Assembly: GCA_002105175.1 (NCBI GenBank)
Contig: MCGE01000061.1
Coordinates: 1-64,000, forward strand
Length of the DNA: 64,000 nucleotides
Source of the DNA: Absidia repens
Taxonomy: Eukaryota > Mucoromycota > Mucoromycetes > Mucorales > Cunninghamellaceae
Direction: 5' to 3'
Part shown: in pieces, positions 40,312 through 51,015 of the stretch
How the letters are laid out: each line of letters starts with the position of its first letter
Position numbering within the stretch: position 1 is the first letter of the stretch
Notes under the pieces: model-generated
What the model saw: the letters and a program-made list of their open reading frames with translations, nothing else
The model's database searches: none
Told to the model about the DNA's origin: nothing
Position numbers and translations under genes: made by a program

Positions 40312-42516
40312 TTACCCAACACGATCGTCACTATTGGCAATCATCAACGCTTGATCATCAGGAGTGAAAGCTACATGCGTTGGAAATAGAATGTGTTAGC
40401 CTTTTTGGTTGTTGCAGTTGTTGAAGCAGTTGCTGTTGTTGAGGGGTAACATTTTCAAATCGTAAAATTCACTTACCTACGCCAGCAATGTCACCGAAAA
40501 AATCAATCACCTGGCATGATTTATAATCAGAAGTATCAAAAATATGTACAAAGTCAATGGGTTCTAACAATGAAAGGGTATATCACATCAGAACTCAAAC
40601 AAAACACTTTTTTTCCCCTTCATTTGCTTACCTGCCATTGCCAATCGCCTACCATCATTGGAGAAATGAAGTGAACGAATAGCACCAACATTTGCCCCAA
40701 TTACGTGTAAACTCTTTGATAAATTCCGCACATCATAGATTCTTGTTGTTTTGTCTTGATTGCCAGTAGCCAACGTTTTTCCGTCAGGACTATAACAGCA
40801 GGTAAACGAAAAGTCATGATGATCGTCTAATACAGAAATCACTGAAAAAAAGGACCAAGAGTGGTAAGTTCTTTCTGTTCACTTTTTTTTTTTTTGTAGG
40901 TACCTTTTCCAGATGAGATGTCCAGTATGTGGGTTTCTGTAGTGTCACCAACAACACATAATGCATGTTTATCGGGTGATATTGTTGAGCACTATGTATA
41001 ATTACAATAATACATCTTGAGCCACATCATTCCATGATACTTGCCCCGTGCATCCCCCCCCTTTTGATTTTTCTTCTGAACTTACATTCACTGGAAAAGG
41101 AAAGGAAAGAGTTTGTTCTACCGACAAAGAATGGACATCCAATATTCTGGTTTTCATATCGTTGTCCGATACCAGCACCTTTTGATTTCCATTTTTGCTG
41201 GTGATAATATCCGCATGGTTGACAATCCCAGTACTTTGATCCGAGATAATGCCACAATGAGTCCGCTCATCGCCATCTACTTGATGTAGCACATAATCAC
41301 CCGAGAATCCACCTACGAATATAATACCTTCCTTGGAAACCATGCTGCTGACCTTTATTGTACGACAATAGTTGGTTTTTGTGTTATCAAGATCTAGAAT
41401 TTCTTTGCTGACTTTTCGTTGCGGTGACCACTGCCTAACTGTATTGCCGCCTATGTGACAAGATATTTTTTTTTTACGTTAGAACGTGTAGAAGAAGTAC
41501 AAAAAAAAATGCATGCATATACAGTGGATAGAGGATGGGTAAAGGATTCACTTACTGATATAATGTACTGAGTTCTTGGATGGTGCCCATAACAAATTGC
41601 GTAGTTGAAAATGCCCTATACGGCATGATTCCTTCAGCTTGGCATACTTGAATTCATAAAAGCGTTGATCCTTTTGTACTTGTTTGACTGCTTGATTCTA
41701 CATCATTATTATTTTTTTAAAAAAAGTCAGTATAAGCATCTCTTTATGGATCTATTTCACAGTTATTTACCTTGATTGATTCTTCAACTGTGAGATCGCC
41801 TTTATCCTTTTTCAAACTAAGATAAGAGTCGTATTCTTTCACCCTAACCAATCCATGCAAAAAACAAATAAAACAAACAAGATTCAATAACTATCCCACA
41901 GCTTTTTTTATTTTCCTCCATTGATTTCAGTTGTCTACCTTTGATTTCTATAGTATTCCCTATTGATCCGTTGCTGCGACCAAATGATTCCTTGCTATTG
42001 TAATAAAAGGAAGTGTCAGTGAATTCATGCCTGCGACTCCGATAGACTAACAGCACTCCCCTTTCCACCCCACTCCCCTCCATCCGAATCAGTATTTCGT
42101 TTTCATTTACCATATCAACACCTTCTTGGTACATAGTATCCGTTACTTGCTGTATATAAATAATATAGTGAGTTTAACATTTCTGATTTTGGTTTTATAA
42201 AAGGGGATCTTACTTACATCAAAAGTGTTTTGTGGGAAGACAGAGAACATATGGTCATAGAATGGTATTGATTCCTCTATCCAATAAAAACAATAAAATG
42301 TCAATTTTCTTATCTGTAAAATAAATAAATAATATTATTAGGAGGGGGGGTGATTGGCGTTGTTTTTACCGTTAGGAGGGTGATTCATGTACGCTACCAA
42401 GTCCTCGTAACTGCTGCTAACCTGAGTGTCAGAGTGATCAGTGATATAAGAGACCCAGCCATTTGTTCAATATTTCTTTTCCGGACTTACGTTTCATATG
42501 CAGTATTGATATCCAT
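40312..42516 (-). CDS. WD40-repeat protein, fungal, uncharacterised
   Basis: About 430 aa from ATG 42516. Exons: 42516-42491, 42416-42370, 42276-42218, 42149-about 42069, 41994-41939, 41843-41771, 41697-41556, 41450-41086, 40991-40904, 40841-40632, 40563-40477, 40370-40312. The donor of exon 4 is uncertain (a GTGGAA site near 42068 or slightly further); without this intron the frame breaks between NENEILIRMEG and GIIWSQQRINREYYRNQR. N-terminal helical part (SSYEDLVAYMNHPPNGEESI, PFYDHMFSVFP). The C-terminal 280 residues form WD-like blades, best seen in FTCCYSPDGKTLATGNQDKT-TRIYDV and VAFTPDDQALMIANSDDRVG. Likely a beta-propeller scaffold; partner and process unknown. Confidence 0.85.
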
Positions 42517-42863
42517 TTTAAATGCACTTGATGCGGGGTAGCGATGCTTATAAAAAGGGAAAAGATAAAAGAAGGAGTCAAAGAAGAAGAAAAGATGGCG
42601 CATTATTTTTAACTTGTGTGCGTCACGTTGCATTGCAAATTTGGTTCGGAGTTTCATGTTTTTTTATTTCAGTGCAAGTAAAAATAAAATAAATAGGGGT
42701 AATATATAGCAACAGTCAATATAAAAAGGAGAGGAAGGGGATCATGAGTGGCAGAAAGAAAATAAAACTAGTCGAGTATAAAAGCGATGCTTATAAAAAT
42801 CAAACTAGAAAAAAAAGAATTCGTTAATACATTGATTCAAACCCTCTTCTATAGTTCATTTGT
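42517..42863. other. Intergenic WD40 / PP2A scaffold
   Basis: 347 bp with AT-rich promoter-like sequence for the WD40 gene and the short 3' UTR of the PP2A scaffold gene. No ORF. Confidence 0.55.
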
Positions 42864-45610
42864 TCAATTACCTGTTAGAAGAGCTTTTTCTGCAAACCAC
42901 CTGACATCCATATCTGCATCGTCGTTCATTTTTTCTAAAGCAGGCTTGACTTGTGATAAAGCGAGGTTTTCCGTAGCAGGGTCATTTCGAAGAAGAGGAG
43001 TAATTACTTGCAGCGATTTGGCCACGTTGAATCGGACATTAGGAATAGGATCGTCAGCCAGCTCAAGCACAGTTGGTAGAATGCTATCCCTGATGACCTC
43101 AGGACTTAAGGATACTGACATTGTCTAGTTCGATATAACAAGAAAAAAGAAAAAAAAACATCGCTTAGTTGTTTTCATGCTTTTTTCGGGTTGCTGCTGT
43201 AGTTTCTTACCGATAATGCAAACAGGGTGGTCATTCGGTACAAGTAGTTTTCATTACGTGCCATGGCCTTAACTTGAGGAATTACTGTGCTGTTTGCCCA
43301 ATTACATCCAAAAATTTCCACCAGTTGTTTGAGATTTGTCGTCGCTGCATCGCGAATAGAAAACACGGTATCACCCAACCAGGAAATGCATAAATGTAAG
43401 AGTCTTTCATCAAAGAATGCCACACCAAGTTGAGAAGCCAAAAAAGGAATGTATTCGATGATTGCAAGTCGCACCCGCCATTGTTTGTCTTCAGCAAGTT
43501 CAACGATAGCGGGAAGTAGGGATAAAGAGAGACGATCTACCCCAATGACTACAAAACATTATACACGATTGATGTCAGTATGCCCTTATTAATTATTTTG
43601 TTCTTTTCCTTTTTTGTTTACCTTGATTCACACTTTCCATCTTTGAAATAATGTTGAGTCTGACATCAGGGAAGTCATCTCTTAACAGTTGCAAGAATAG
43701 AGGTAACAGGTATTCGATGGTCCTAAACACACATATATACACACGCGCGCATGCATACATACAGATATGATGAGTTCTCCAGATCAACTTCTTACACTTC
43801 GGCGATTACACCCCACTTACATATCCTTTCCAAGAATTGGGGAAAGCCCACTGATATTGGCCGCCACTGCTGCACGGACATTTTGATTGGTATCGATGAC
43901 AAGATCCTTGATACATGGAAGAAGTTTGTCCACCACCGTTGTTTCATCGATTATTTTAGCAAAAGCTATTCATCAAGAAGAAAAATAGAAATCAGTTCAA
44001 AATGAACTCAGAACTCATCATTCCTTATATCTTACCTGGTGCTTGTCCTATGGTCATGACTTTGACTTCGCCTTCACTATCCTTGATAAGTGCTACAAAC
44101 AAATCCACGAGTTCTTCCCGCGTAACAGAGACACCAAATGCTTCACATAACTGTTGTATTCAATAATAAGGAATATGTGTCAGATAAGTATAAAAACATA
44201 TATACAGCGTTGTACAATCATATACCTCCGCGAAATGAGTTGCTACCATAAATCGCACACGCCATGAGTTGTCTTGACCCAGAGATTTGAGGCTAGGTAA
44301 AAGATGCTGTTTGCTTTCTTCGATGGTCAATATAGTTGTTGCTTGTAATAGATCCTCCACTGTCAAAAGTCGCACAGTGTCCTGATCATCCTTAGTGAGC
44401 TTGATGAAGAAAGGTAAAAGATTGGACAAATAGTCGGTTTTATCCAATTTTTTTGCAAAGTTCTAAAACAGGCAAGTTGGATGAGACAAAGAAAAGTGGG
44501 GGGGGTTAGTTCAATTGAACTTTCAACTTCAATATATACAGTGTTTTCTTTACCCCTAGAGCTTTTGCTGCAGCACGGCGGACCATTGGTGTGTCATCTT
44601 GGATCAGTTGAATAAATAAACTACAATGCATATATAATCGATCGTGGGAGTAAAAGAATGTTAGTAAATAGTGTCTTCATTAACAATACAATCATAACTA
44701 TAAACGTTTACCTTTGTAATTCAGCCTTTCGTCCGGCGTTGCACTTTTCGCATACTGAAGAAAATAAACCAGTAGCAGACGTCCTGCTTGTAAACCATTC
44801 GCCATTGGTCAAACGAGTGAGAAGCGGCAATAGATGATGTTCTACTTGATCGTCATTGAATACGGTGATAATTTTTGATATCGATTCTACAGCCTTGCAG
44901 TATAAAATTAAGGAGGTGAGTATAAAAGAAAACGTAGGCTCAACACATCTACCATATCCATCGACTCAAAATCAACTCTACCTTTTCGCGAACAAGTATT
45001 TCTTCGACGGCAGATAAGTTTTCCAAAGGACGAAGTAAAGTATGAGCAAATTCAGGTCCACCAACAAATTCAGTGAAGTTTCCCAGTTCTTCAGCTACAG
45101 CCAAAAGTATTTCATCTTCATCATCAATAGAATCTATACATGAAAAAAATGAAAGCGTCAGTTGCAAATAGCTTTGCCTCACGTTTTCGCAATCGTTGTT
45201 CACTTACCATTCAAGAAAGGAATTAGTTCATCCCTTGTTCGTTGAGGACCCAGTGCCATTGCAATAGTGCCAAGGTTTCGAATAGCATTGAGGCGAAGCT
45301 GCACATCATCGTTTTTCAATTCATCCACAAGTATGGCAATAGGGTATAGCTCTTGATCATCCAACATAGCATCCATATCATTAGCGTTGTTGCTGTCATT
45401 GTTACCGTTTTCAAAGTCCATAGTATCCTGAGCAGCAACCTGATCTTGTTGATGTGAATAAGTAACGTCCATTTCGTTATTACCCCTTGCAGTAAAAGGA
45501 GAGTTACTAGAATTAGAATCGTTTTGTGTCAAGGTATTTGTTGTATATGATGGGGGTGCGTCATTATGGTCCATGCCACTCGTGCCCGTAAACGTTTGAT
45601 TTGCATCCAT
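42864..45610 (-). CDS. PP2A regulatory subunit A (HEAT-repeat scaffold, Tpd3/PR65)
   Basis: Scaffold that holds PP2A catalytic and B-type subunits. Ten exons (45610-45208, 45133-44982, 44893-44712, 44620-44554, 44462-44226, 44150-44036, 43965-43821, 43722-43622, 43548-43211, 43124-42864) give 666 aa. From about residue 85 the protein is a solenoid of HEAT repeats: [120 protein letters not shown] and [20 protein letters not shown], ending in [11 protein letters not shown]. The first 85 residues are an Asn/Asp/Gln/Ser-rich extension ([17 protein letters not shown]...) absent from animal PR65 of about 590 aa. AG acceptors and phases are consistent throughout. Confidence 0.95.
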
Positions 45611-46344
45611 TTTGTCTGGACAGTTATATATACGAAAAATATAGTAAATAAAATATATTAGAAAAAGAAGAAATAAAAAAAAGCTAGACGTGTTTGTCTG
45701 CTACCCTAAAAATCCGAGCCGGTCGAATATTTTTGGGACACCGACGTATATGTTATGTATGTCTTGGACGAAAACGCTAGCAAACAGCAAATATATATAT
45801 ATATATATAAGAAAAAAAAATCTATTAGGAGCCACACGAATCGTTGTTGTTGTTGCTGAAGTGTGGGATTTTGATGGAATAGAATTAAACACGCTAAATT
45901 TCACACTTTGCAAGGCGACACATCGACTGGGGCTTTTTTTTCTTGCGGGTGCGAAGAAACTCAGTGCGCGTATTAATACCGACACCACTTCGCACTTCGA
46001 CGGCATTTCCTAGGTGCTTCAGCGATTTTCTTTGGGTTTTTATAGGGCGATTGTTTGTTATCATTATTGAGCCATACGTAATAAAAACAATGAATTGACG
46101 TATACAGTACGTCTAGTCAAACGAAGATCAAACGAAGACTATAATACTTTATAGTGAAGATTACACTGGTGGCATGGCGCCTAGATTTATTAGTATTGAT
46201 TGGTTAAGCAACAATACCCCTAAATTTCATATTAAATGATACAGTATTGCCTACCAGTTGTTTGGGCCTTGAGGGAGGGGGGTGAGCAAAATTGAACGAG
46301 GTAGGTGAACTAGAAAATAAGTACTCGATAAAGCAATCATAAAA
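45611..46344. other. Intergenic, PP2A scaffold promoter side
   Basis: No gene seen. (TA)n at 45790-45809. Short overlapping ORFs on both strands (45690-46013) have no recognisable features. Confidence 0.5.
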
Positions 46345-47036
46345 GATCAATAATAAAGACATTTCTCACTATCATATGAGCCATAGAATGGTTAAATGAT
46401 GAAAGGCGTATTCTATTGAAGTATAATGATAGGTACTAAGATGAAGTCTAGAGGTTTATAGTCACAAGAGATCTAATGAATGAAAGGACTAATGGAGACA
46501 GTACATGAGAGACTAACTGGGAGACTAGTAGGAGTTTAGAACAATGGTGAGCACTAATCAGAAGACAAGATGGTAAAAAGATTTCTAATATGCTGCACAA
46601 GACGTAATAAAAACTGGAGGAATATATTGCAATTGAAGCATAGCTGTCAATACTAATAAAAATGGGTCGATCTTAGTAAATATTCTATTGCACAAGTTAT
46701 TAAAGAGACTTATGGGACGTTTTTCATTAAAGCATGTAAAAAAAAAGACATATTTTATTTAGATGTATATACAAACTATGAACAAACTGACACTAAACTA
46801 AGCTAATGAGGGCTCCAAAAACCTACTAATGGTGTTGCCAAATCCTGAATCCAAAATGAAAGGGTTTGCCCATGCATCTTGAAATCCCTTAGCTGAAACC
46901 GTTTCTAAACTAGTCCTGACACTAACCTAAGTTCACCACAACCTCACTGAAGCTGAATGGAGAAAAAAAAAAGAAAAGAAAGAGAATGCGAAAAAAAAAT
47001 AGGAGAAAATAAACATTCACGTGTGCGGGATTTGAA
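46345..47036 (-). repeat. Dispersed repeat family, copy 4 (-), left arm of inverted pair
   Basis: Full-length-looking copy. From its left end: CACTATCATATGAGCCATAGA near 46367, several TTTTATT-type modules, GGGACGTTTTTCATTAAAGC, a TTTTATT module, the core (TTTGCCCATGCATCTTGAAA), CTAAACTAGTCCTGACACTA and the terminal CACGTGTGCGGGATTTGAAA at about 47018-47036. Copy 5 is its inverted counterpart, matching out to the ATGAGCCATAGA block. Confidence 0.8.
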
Positions 47037-48565
47037 ATGTTTTTTTCGCGGGTCTCCTGTGTGGATTTGGTGAATGCAGATATGAATGGCCCACTTTTCT
47101 TTTTAGTAACATTCGACACCTACTACATTATTAATATCTTAATTCTCTTCTAACGGTAGCAACCGCCTCCGTTAAATGTCGGCAACATGGTTGTTCCCAT
47201 TTCTTGATGTATTTGCAAACAAGATGATGGGACCCAGCCTGTAGCAGGAGACCCATTCCCCGCAGAATTGTTTACCACTCACCGTAAGGCAGTATACCCT
47301 CTTTATTTGGGCTAGTTTATCGGACATTTATGTCCGTTTTAAACGCAAATGTTGTATTTTTAAATAAAGAAGCTTTCTGTGCGTAATGTATTTGGAACCT
47401 TTTAAAGGCTTCATTATTTATATTCAGTTGTCTTATGTTATATAGGACAGTGTGGGTGCGCCAGAGTAGGGGACCATCATTATAATTGGAAATTGGTGGA
47501 AAGAGTAACTCGGGGACTGAATTACGGATTGTGCAGTGATTGCATACATGCATGAATCAAAGATATGGTAGATGCGGGTAGAACTCCTGTACGGATGAAT
47601 GCAAGGATGAATGGTTGGTAGAACGGGAGGATAGACTGAAGTATATATGTGTTGCTAGATAAAAGTTCCAACTGACTTCCTTACAAGATACCAAAGGACG
47701 AAACTCGCAAAATTTTAACCAGAACAGACAAAAAAGGCAACACCAACTTTTTCGGGTTTGGAAGCGGACGTTCAATTAACTTGAAAGGTTAGGAAGGTTC
47801 ACCACGTCCTCCCTTGGCGCTTTTTAACGAGATCTTTTTTTATTTTATTTTTTTATTTTTTTACGTTTTCGGTGGTATGGAGGACTCTATATGGGTGTGC
47901 AAGACGTACATTGAAGGAAAGTGGTATTGATAGCACGTGCATGTGGTCAGGAAGTGGTTACAGGCGATATTTAGGAGTTCAAGTATGTGTGTGGTTGAAT
48001 GTTAAGCAACAGCGTAGAGGGAGTTATTATGACTGCAGGCTTTAGCTGTGAGTCTATAGGCGTAAAATTTAGGGCATTCTATGGGAAAACTGGATGACCC
48101 TCCAATGACTGGTCAAGTGACAAAAAATGATTGTATGAGTTTTCTGAAGATGCATGTAAAATTTGAAGTCGGGGCGGCAAGTAATTCGCCCTTTATTAAG
48201 CGAAGATATCGGAAGGTACATAATTCAAGTTCGATGCCTGAATCTTTCTTATTCTGCCAACTGATTCAGTTGACAATGGTGGAATAAAATTCCACCCCTG
48301 TATATAGTACAACCATTGAACTTCCTCCTTTCCCTTGGACTTTCGCTTTTTCTCGTAGCTTGGAACATGGGAAGAATGCATCTTATTTTCAAGTATATAT
48401 AATTTATATGAGAAAATCTGGTCTAGGTCGATTTCTAATAAAAATTTACAATGGGCTTCAACTATTAAATTTTTATGCTCCCATCAATGCTTATTTTTTA
48501 ATCTGTTTATCCTTTCTTTATTACACAACCCAATCTCACAACAGCCGCCACAAAAAAAAAGTGTT
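47037..48565. other. Spacer between inverted repeat copies 4 and 5
   Basis: 1.5 kb flanked by the CACGTG ends of two inverted repeat copies. One plus-strand ORF of 68 codons (48081-48287, MGKLDDPPMTGQVTKNDCMS...) reads like protein but is unmatched; minus-strand ORFs at 47317-47775 are less convincing. No terminal inverted repeats of a classical transposon recognised inside. Confidence 0.45.
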
Positions 48566-49245
48566 TCAAATCCCGCACACGTGAATTTTATTTTCGGTCA
48601 TTTTTTATTTTTCAGCCTCGTTCTTCTTTTTTTCTTCTTCGCCATTCAACTTCCTTGGAATTATGATGTAATTAGATTAGTTTCAGGACTAGTTTAGAAG
48701 GGGTTTTAACTCAGGAATTACAAGATGCATGGGGAAACCTTTTCAGTTTGGATCTAGGATCTGAAGGCACCATTAGTTGGCTTTTTGGAAGCCCCCATTA
48801 GCTTGGTTTAGTTTAGTGTTAGTGTGCCATAATTTGTATCAACGACTTAATAAAATATGTTATTTTTTATATGCTTCGATGAAAAGCGTCCCATTAGTCT
48901 TTCTCATGCCTTGTACAATAAATCCTTTTGTGCTTACTACCGTCACTCTTTGATTAGTAAAAAAAACTTGTTGTGCTTTAATGACAATTTGTCCCTCTAG
49001 TTTTTATTACATCTTGTGCGGTATATTAGGTACATTTTTGAGAGTGGGTCTTTAGACTAGAGTTTACTATTCCTCTGAAATCCCCTTTTGTCTCCCTGTT
49101 AGTCTTCCGCCTACTATCACCATTAGATTCCATTAGATCTCTTGTGACAATGAACCCGTCGACTTTAGCTTAGGCCTATAATTATACTTCAATAAAATGT
49201 TCCTTTTTATTAGTTAATCATTCTATGACCCATATGATAGTCTTT
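48566..49245 (+). repeat. Dispersed repeat family, copy 5 (+), right arm of inverted pair
   Basis: Begins CAAATCCCGCACACGTGAAT, then CCATTCAACTTCCTTGG, TCAGGACTAGTTTAGAAGGG, the core TTACAAGATGCATGGGGAAA, GGATCTAGGATCTGAAGGCA, TTAGTTTAGTGTTAGTG, TTAATAAAATATGT and CGATGAAAAGCGTCCCATTAG. It then continues through two further AATAAA modules to CATTCTATGACCCATATGAT at about 49227-49246. Confidence 0.8.
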
Positions 49246-49329
49246 TATTCTACCAATTACTTTCTCGTACTGATATTGTGAGAGTTTGGCTACTAATCTC
49301 ATTGATTTTATTTTCTCATTGGCCTTTGG

Positions 49330-50656
49330 TCTTTGTCGCCGGTATTTTTATGGAAAGGATAAACATGAAATTTCTTGGATTGTTTATCATAACAAGTCAA
49401 TATTCAATCAACGTCATGTAAACCATGATGAACTACGTCCTCATCATCTTCGATGAATATTTAATCAAGTGCTTGAAGGTGGTTCATACTGTATTAAAAT
49501 GAATAATAATTGTCACTGGATGTAGTGCGATTTACTCCGGACATCCATATGTACGATGTCATAAGAATATCTTATATTTCGTACCCCGATGAAAAATACA
49601 TTTTGGTAAAACCGAAGATTATTCTTAATGCGAGAACCTACTGTAAACTTTTTTTCCATGAGACTTCGTAATTGACCTAATAATAAAAAACTATATCGAA
49701 TTCCAAGCTTAAATCTAACAAATAGTATTCTTATACTGTATAAATATGAATTACATAGATTTCCCCAAAATTCACCCATCTTTTTATACTTATATCGCAT
49801 TTATTCCGATATATCGGATGCTTATATTGAAAATTACAGAATAGTACAGTACTGTATTATTAAATTTTGCATAATTTTTGAAAAAGAAAGTATATCATAC
49901 ATATACTGTTTTGTTACCAGTCTACTCTACTTTTATTTGAAACTACCGTGCTGTGTAGTATATAGTATATTCATATGTATCCTTAATTTCCCCTGAAAAC
50001 AAAATCTTTTTTTTTTTTAAAGAAAAAACCTTGATAAAAACATAACGGTAACCCATATCCAAATGCAGTAATTGTATCATAAATATCGTAAGTATATCGA
50101 ACGCTGATGCTGATGCTGACGCTGGTGCTGATTAACTGGTGATGATTCTATTCATGTAGGATGATGGGACACATGTTTACCAAAAAAAGGAAAATCGGAG
50201 TTCGCGCATAAAAATAGCACGACCAAAAGAGCGATCTTCTTTACGATATATTGTCTATGTAGACAATAATAATAAAAAAAGAAATGGCATGAGCTGAACT
50301 GAGTTTCATTAATCTCAAGAGAGAAAATAAATAGATGAACACTCATCGCTATTGGAAATGTAGCATTATTATATGCCATGCTCTTCCATCATTAGGGTTA
50401 CTCCTATGTGATGATGTTGTACAAACATACAATTTCTATGTCGTATGCGTTATCAAAATTACATTTCGTTGTCATTGACAAAAAAAAAAAAAAAAAAAAA
50501 GTAAAATATATACGTAGTATAAAAAATTCAGTAGAACATGATTCCTCGGGGTTTAAAGTAAGCCAGGGCTTTGGATGTGCTTTAGAAAAAAAAAGTTTCG
50601 TTCGACTCCCTAAAAAACCAGTTAAAGAAAATTGGGTTGCTTTTCAATACATGTAG
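49330..50656 (+). pseudogene. Decayed coding relic (plus strand), family unknown
   Basis: In one plus frame from about 49338, coding-like sequence is interrupted by isolated stops: RRYFYGKDKHEISWIVYHNK, NQRHVNHDELRPHHLR, stop, IFNQVLEGGSYCIKMNNNCH, stop, and so on to PSLNLTNSILILYKYELHRF and SDISDAYIENYRIVQ near 49850. Further right, 50520-50656 reads SVEHDSSGFKVSQGFGCALE ... VKENWVAFQYM then stop. The minus ORF 49513-49800 is taken as the antisense of this relic. A transposon or plasmid-derived gene is possible; not identified. The sequence between 49850 and 50500 is AT-rich with nothing else seen. Confidence 0.4.
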
Positions 50657-51015
50657 AGTCAGCAAGCAGTAATACTGTTCAAATGATTCAATAGCATTGA
50701 TGATTAAGATACCCAATGGACAATCAACTCCCTCCTCTCCTTTTTTAATTGAAAAAAAAGAAAGAATGATTTTATTAACAATGTAGGCGGTGGCTTAAAA
50801 AGGGATGTACTAGAAAAACCCGATTTTTCTTTTTTCTTTCCATTTTCCATTTCTTTCTTCTTTTCCCTTATATTTTTTTTAGACACACATTCCCTTTTTT
50901 TTTTATATATTTCTTTATTTACATATATTCTTCCTCTCCCTCTTATTATATACTCAAACACACTCAAACAATCTGTATTTATATTTCACTCCTTTCATCT
51001 TCATATATTACTCTT

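Noticed and set aside
41939..42149. Suspected frameshift in the WD40 gene
   Set aside because: A short intron ending TTATTACAATAG at 41995 explains the change of frame and gives GIIWSQQRINREYYRNQR; no indel needed.
49513..49800. Minus-strand 95-codon ORF looking mitochondrial
   Set aside because: The plus strand of the same DNA carries coding-like text over a longer range; the minus ORF is taken as its antisense.
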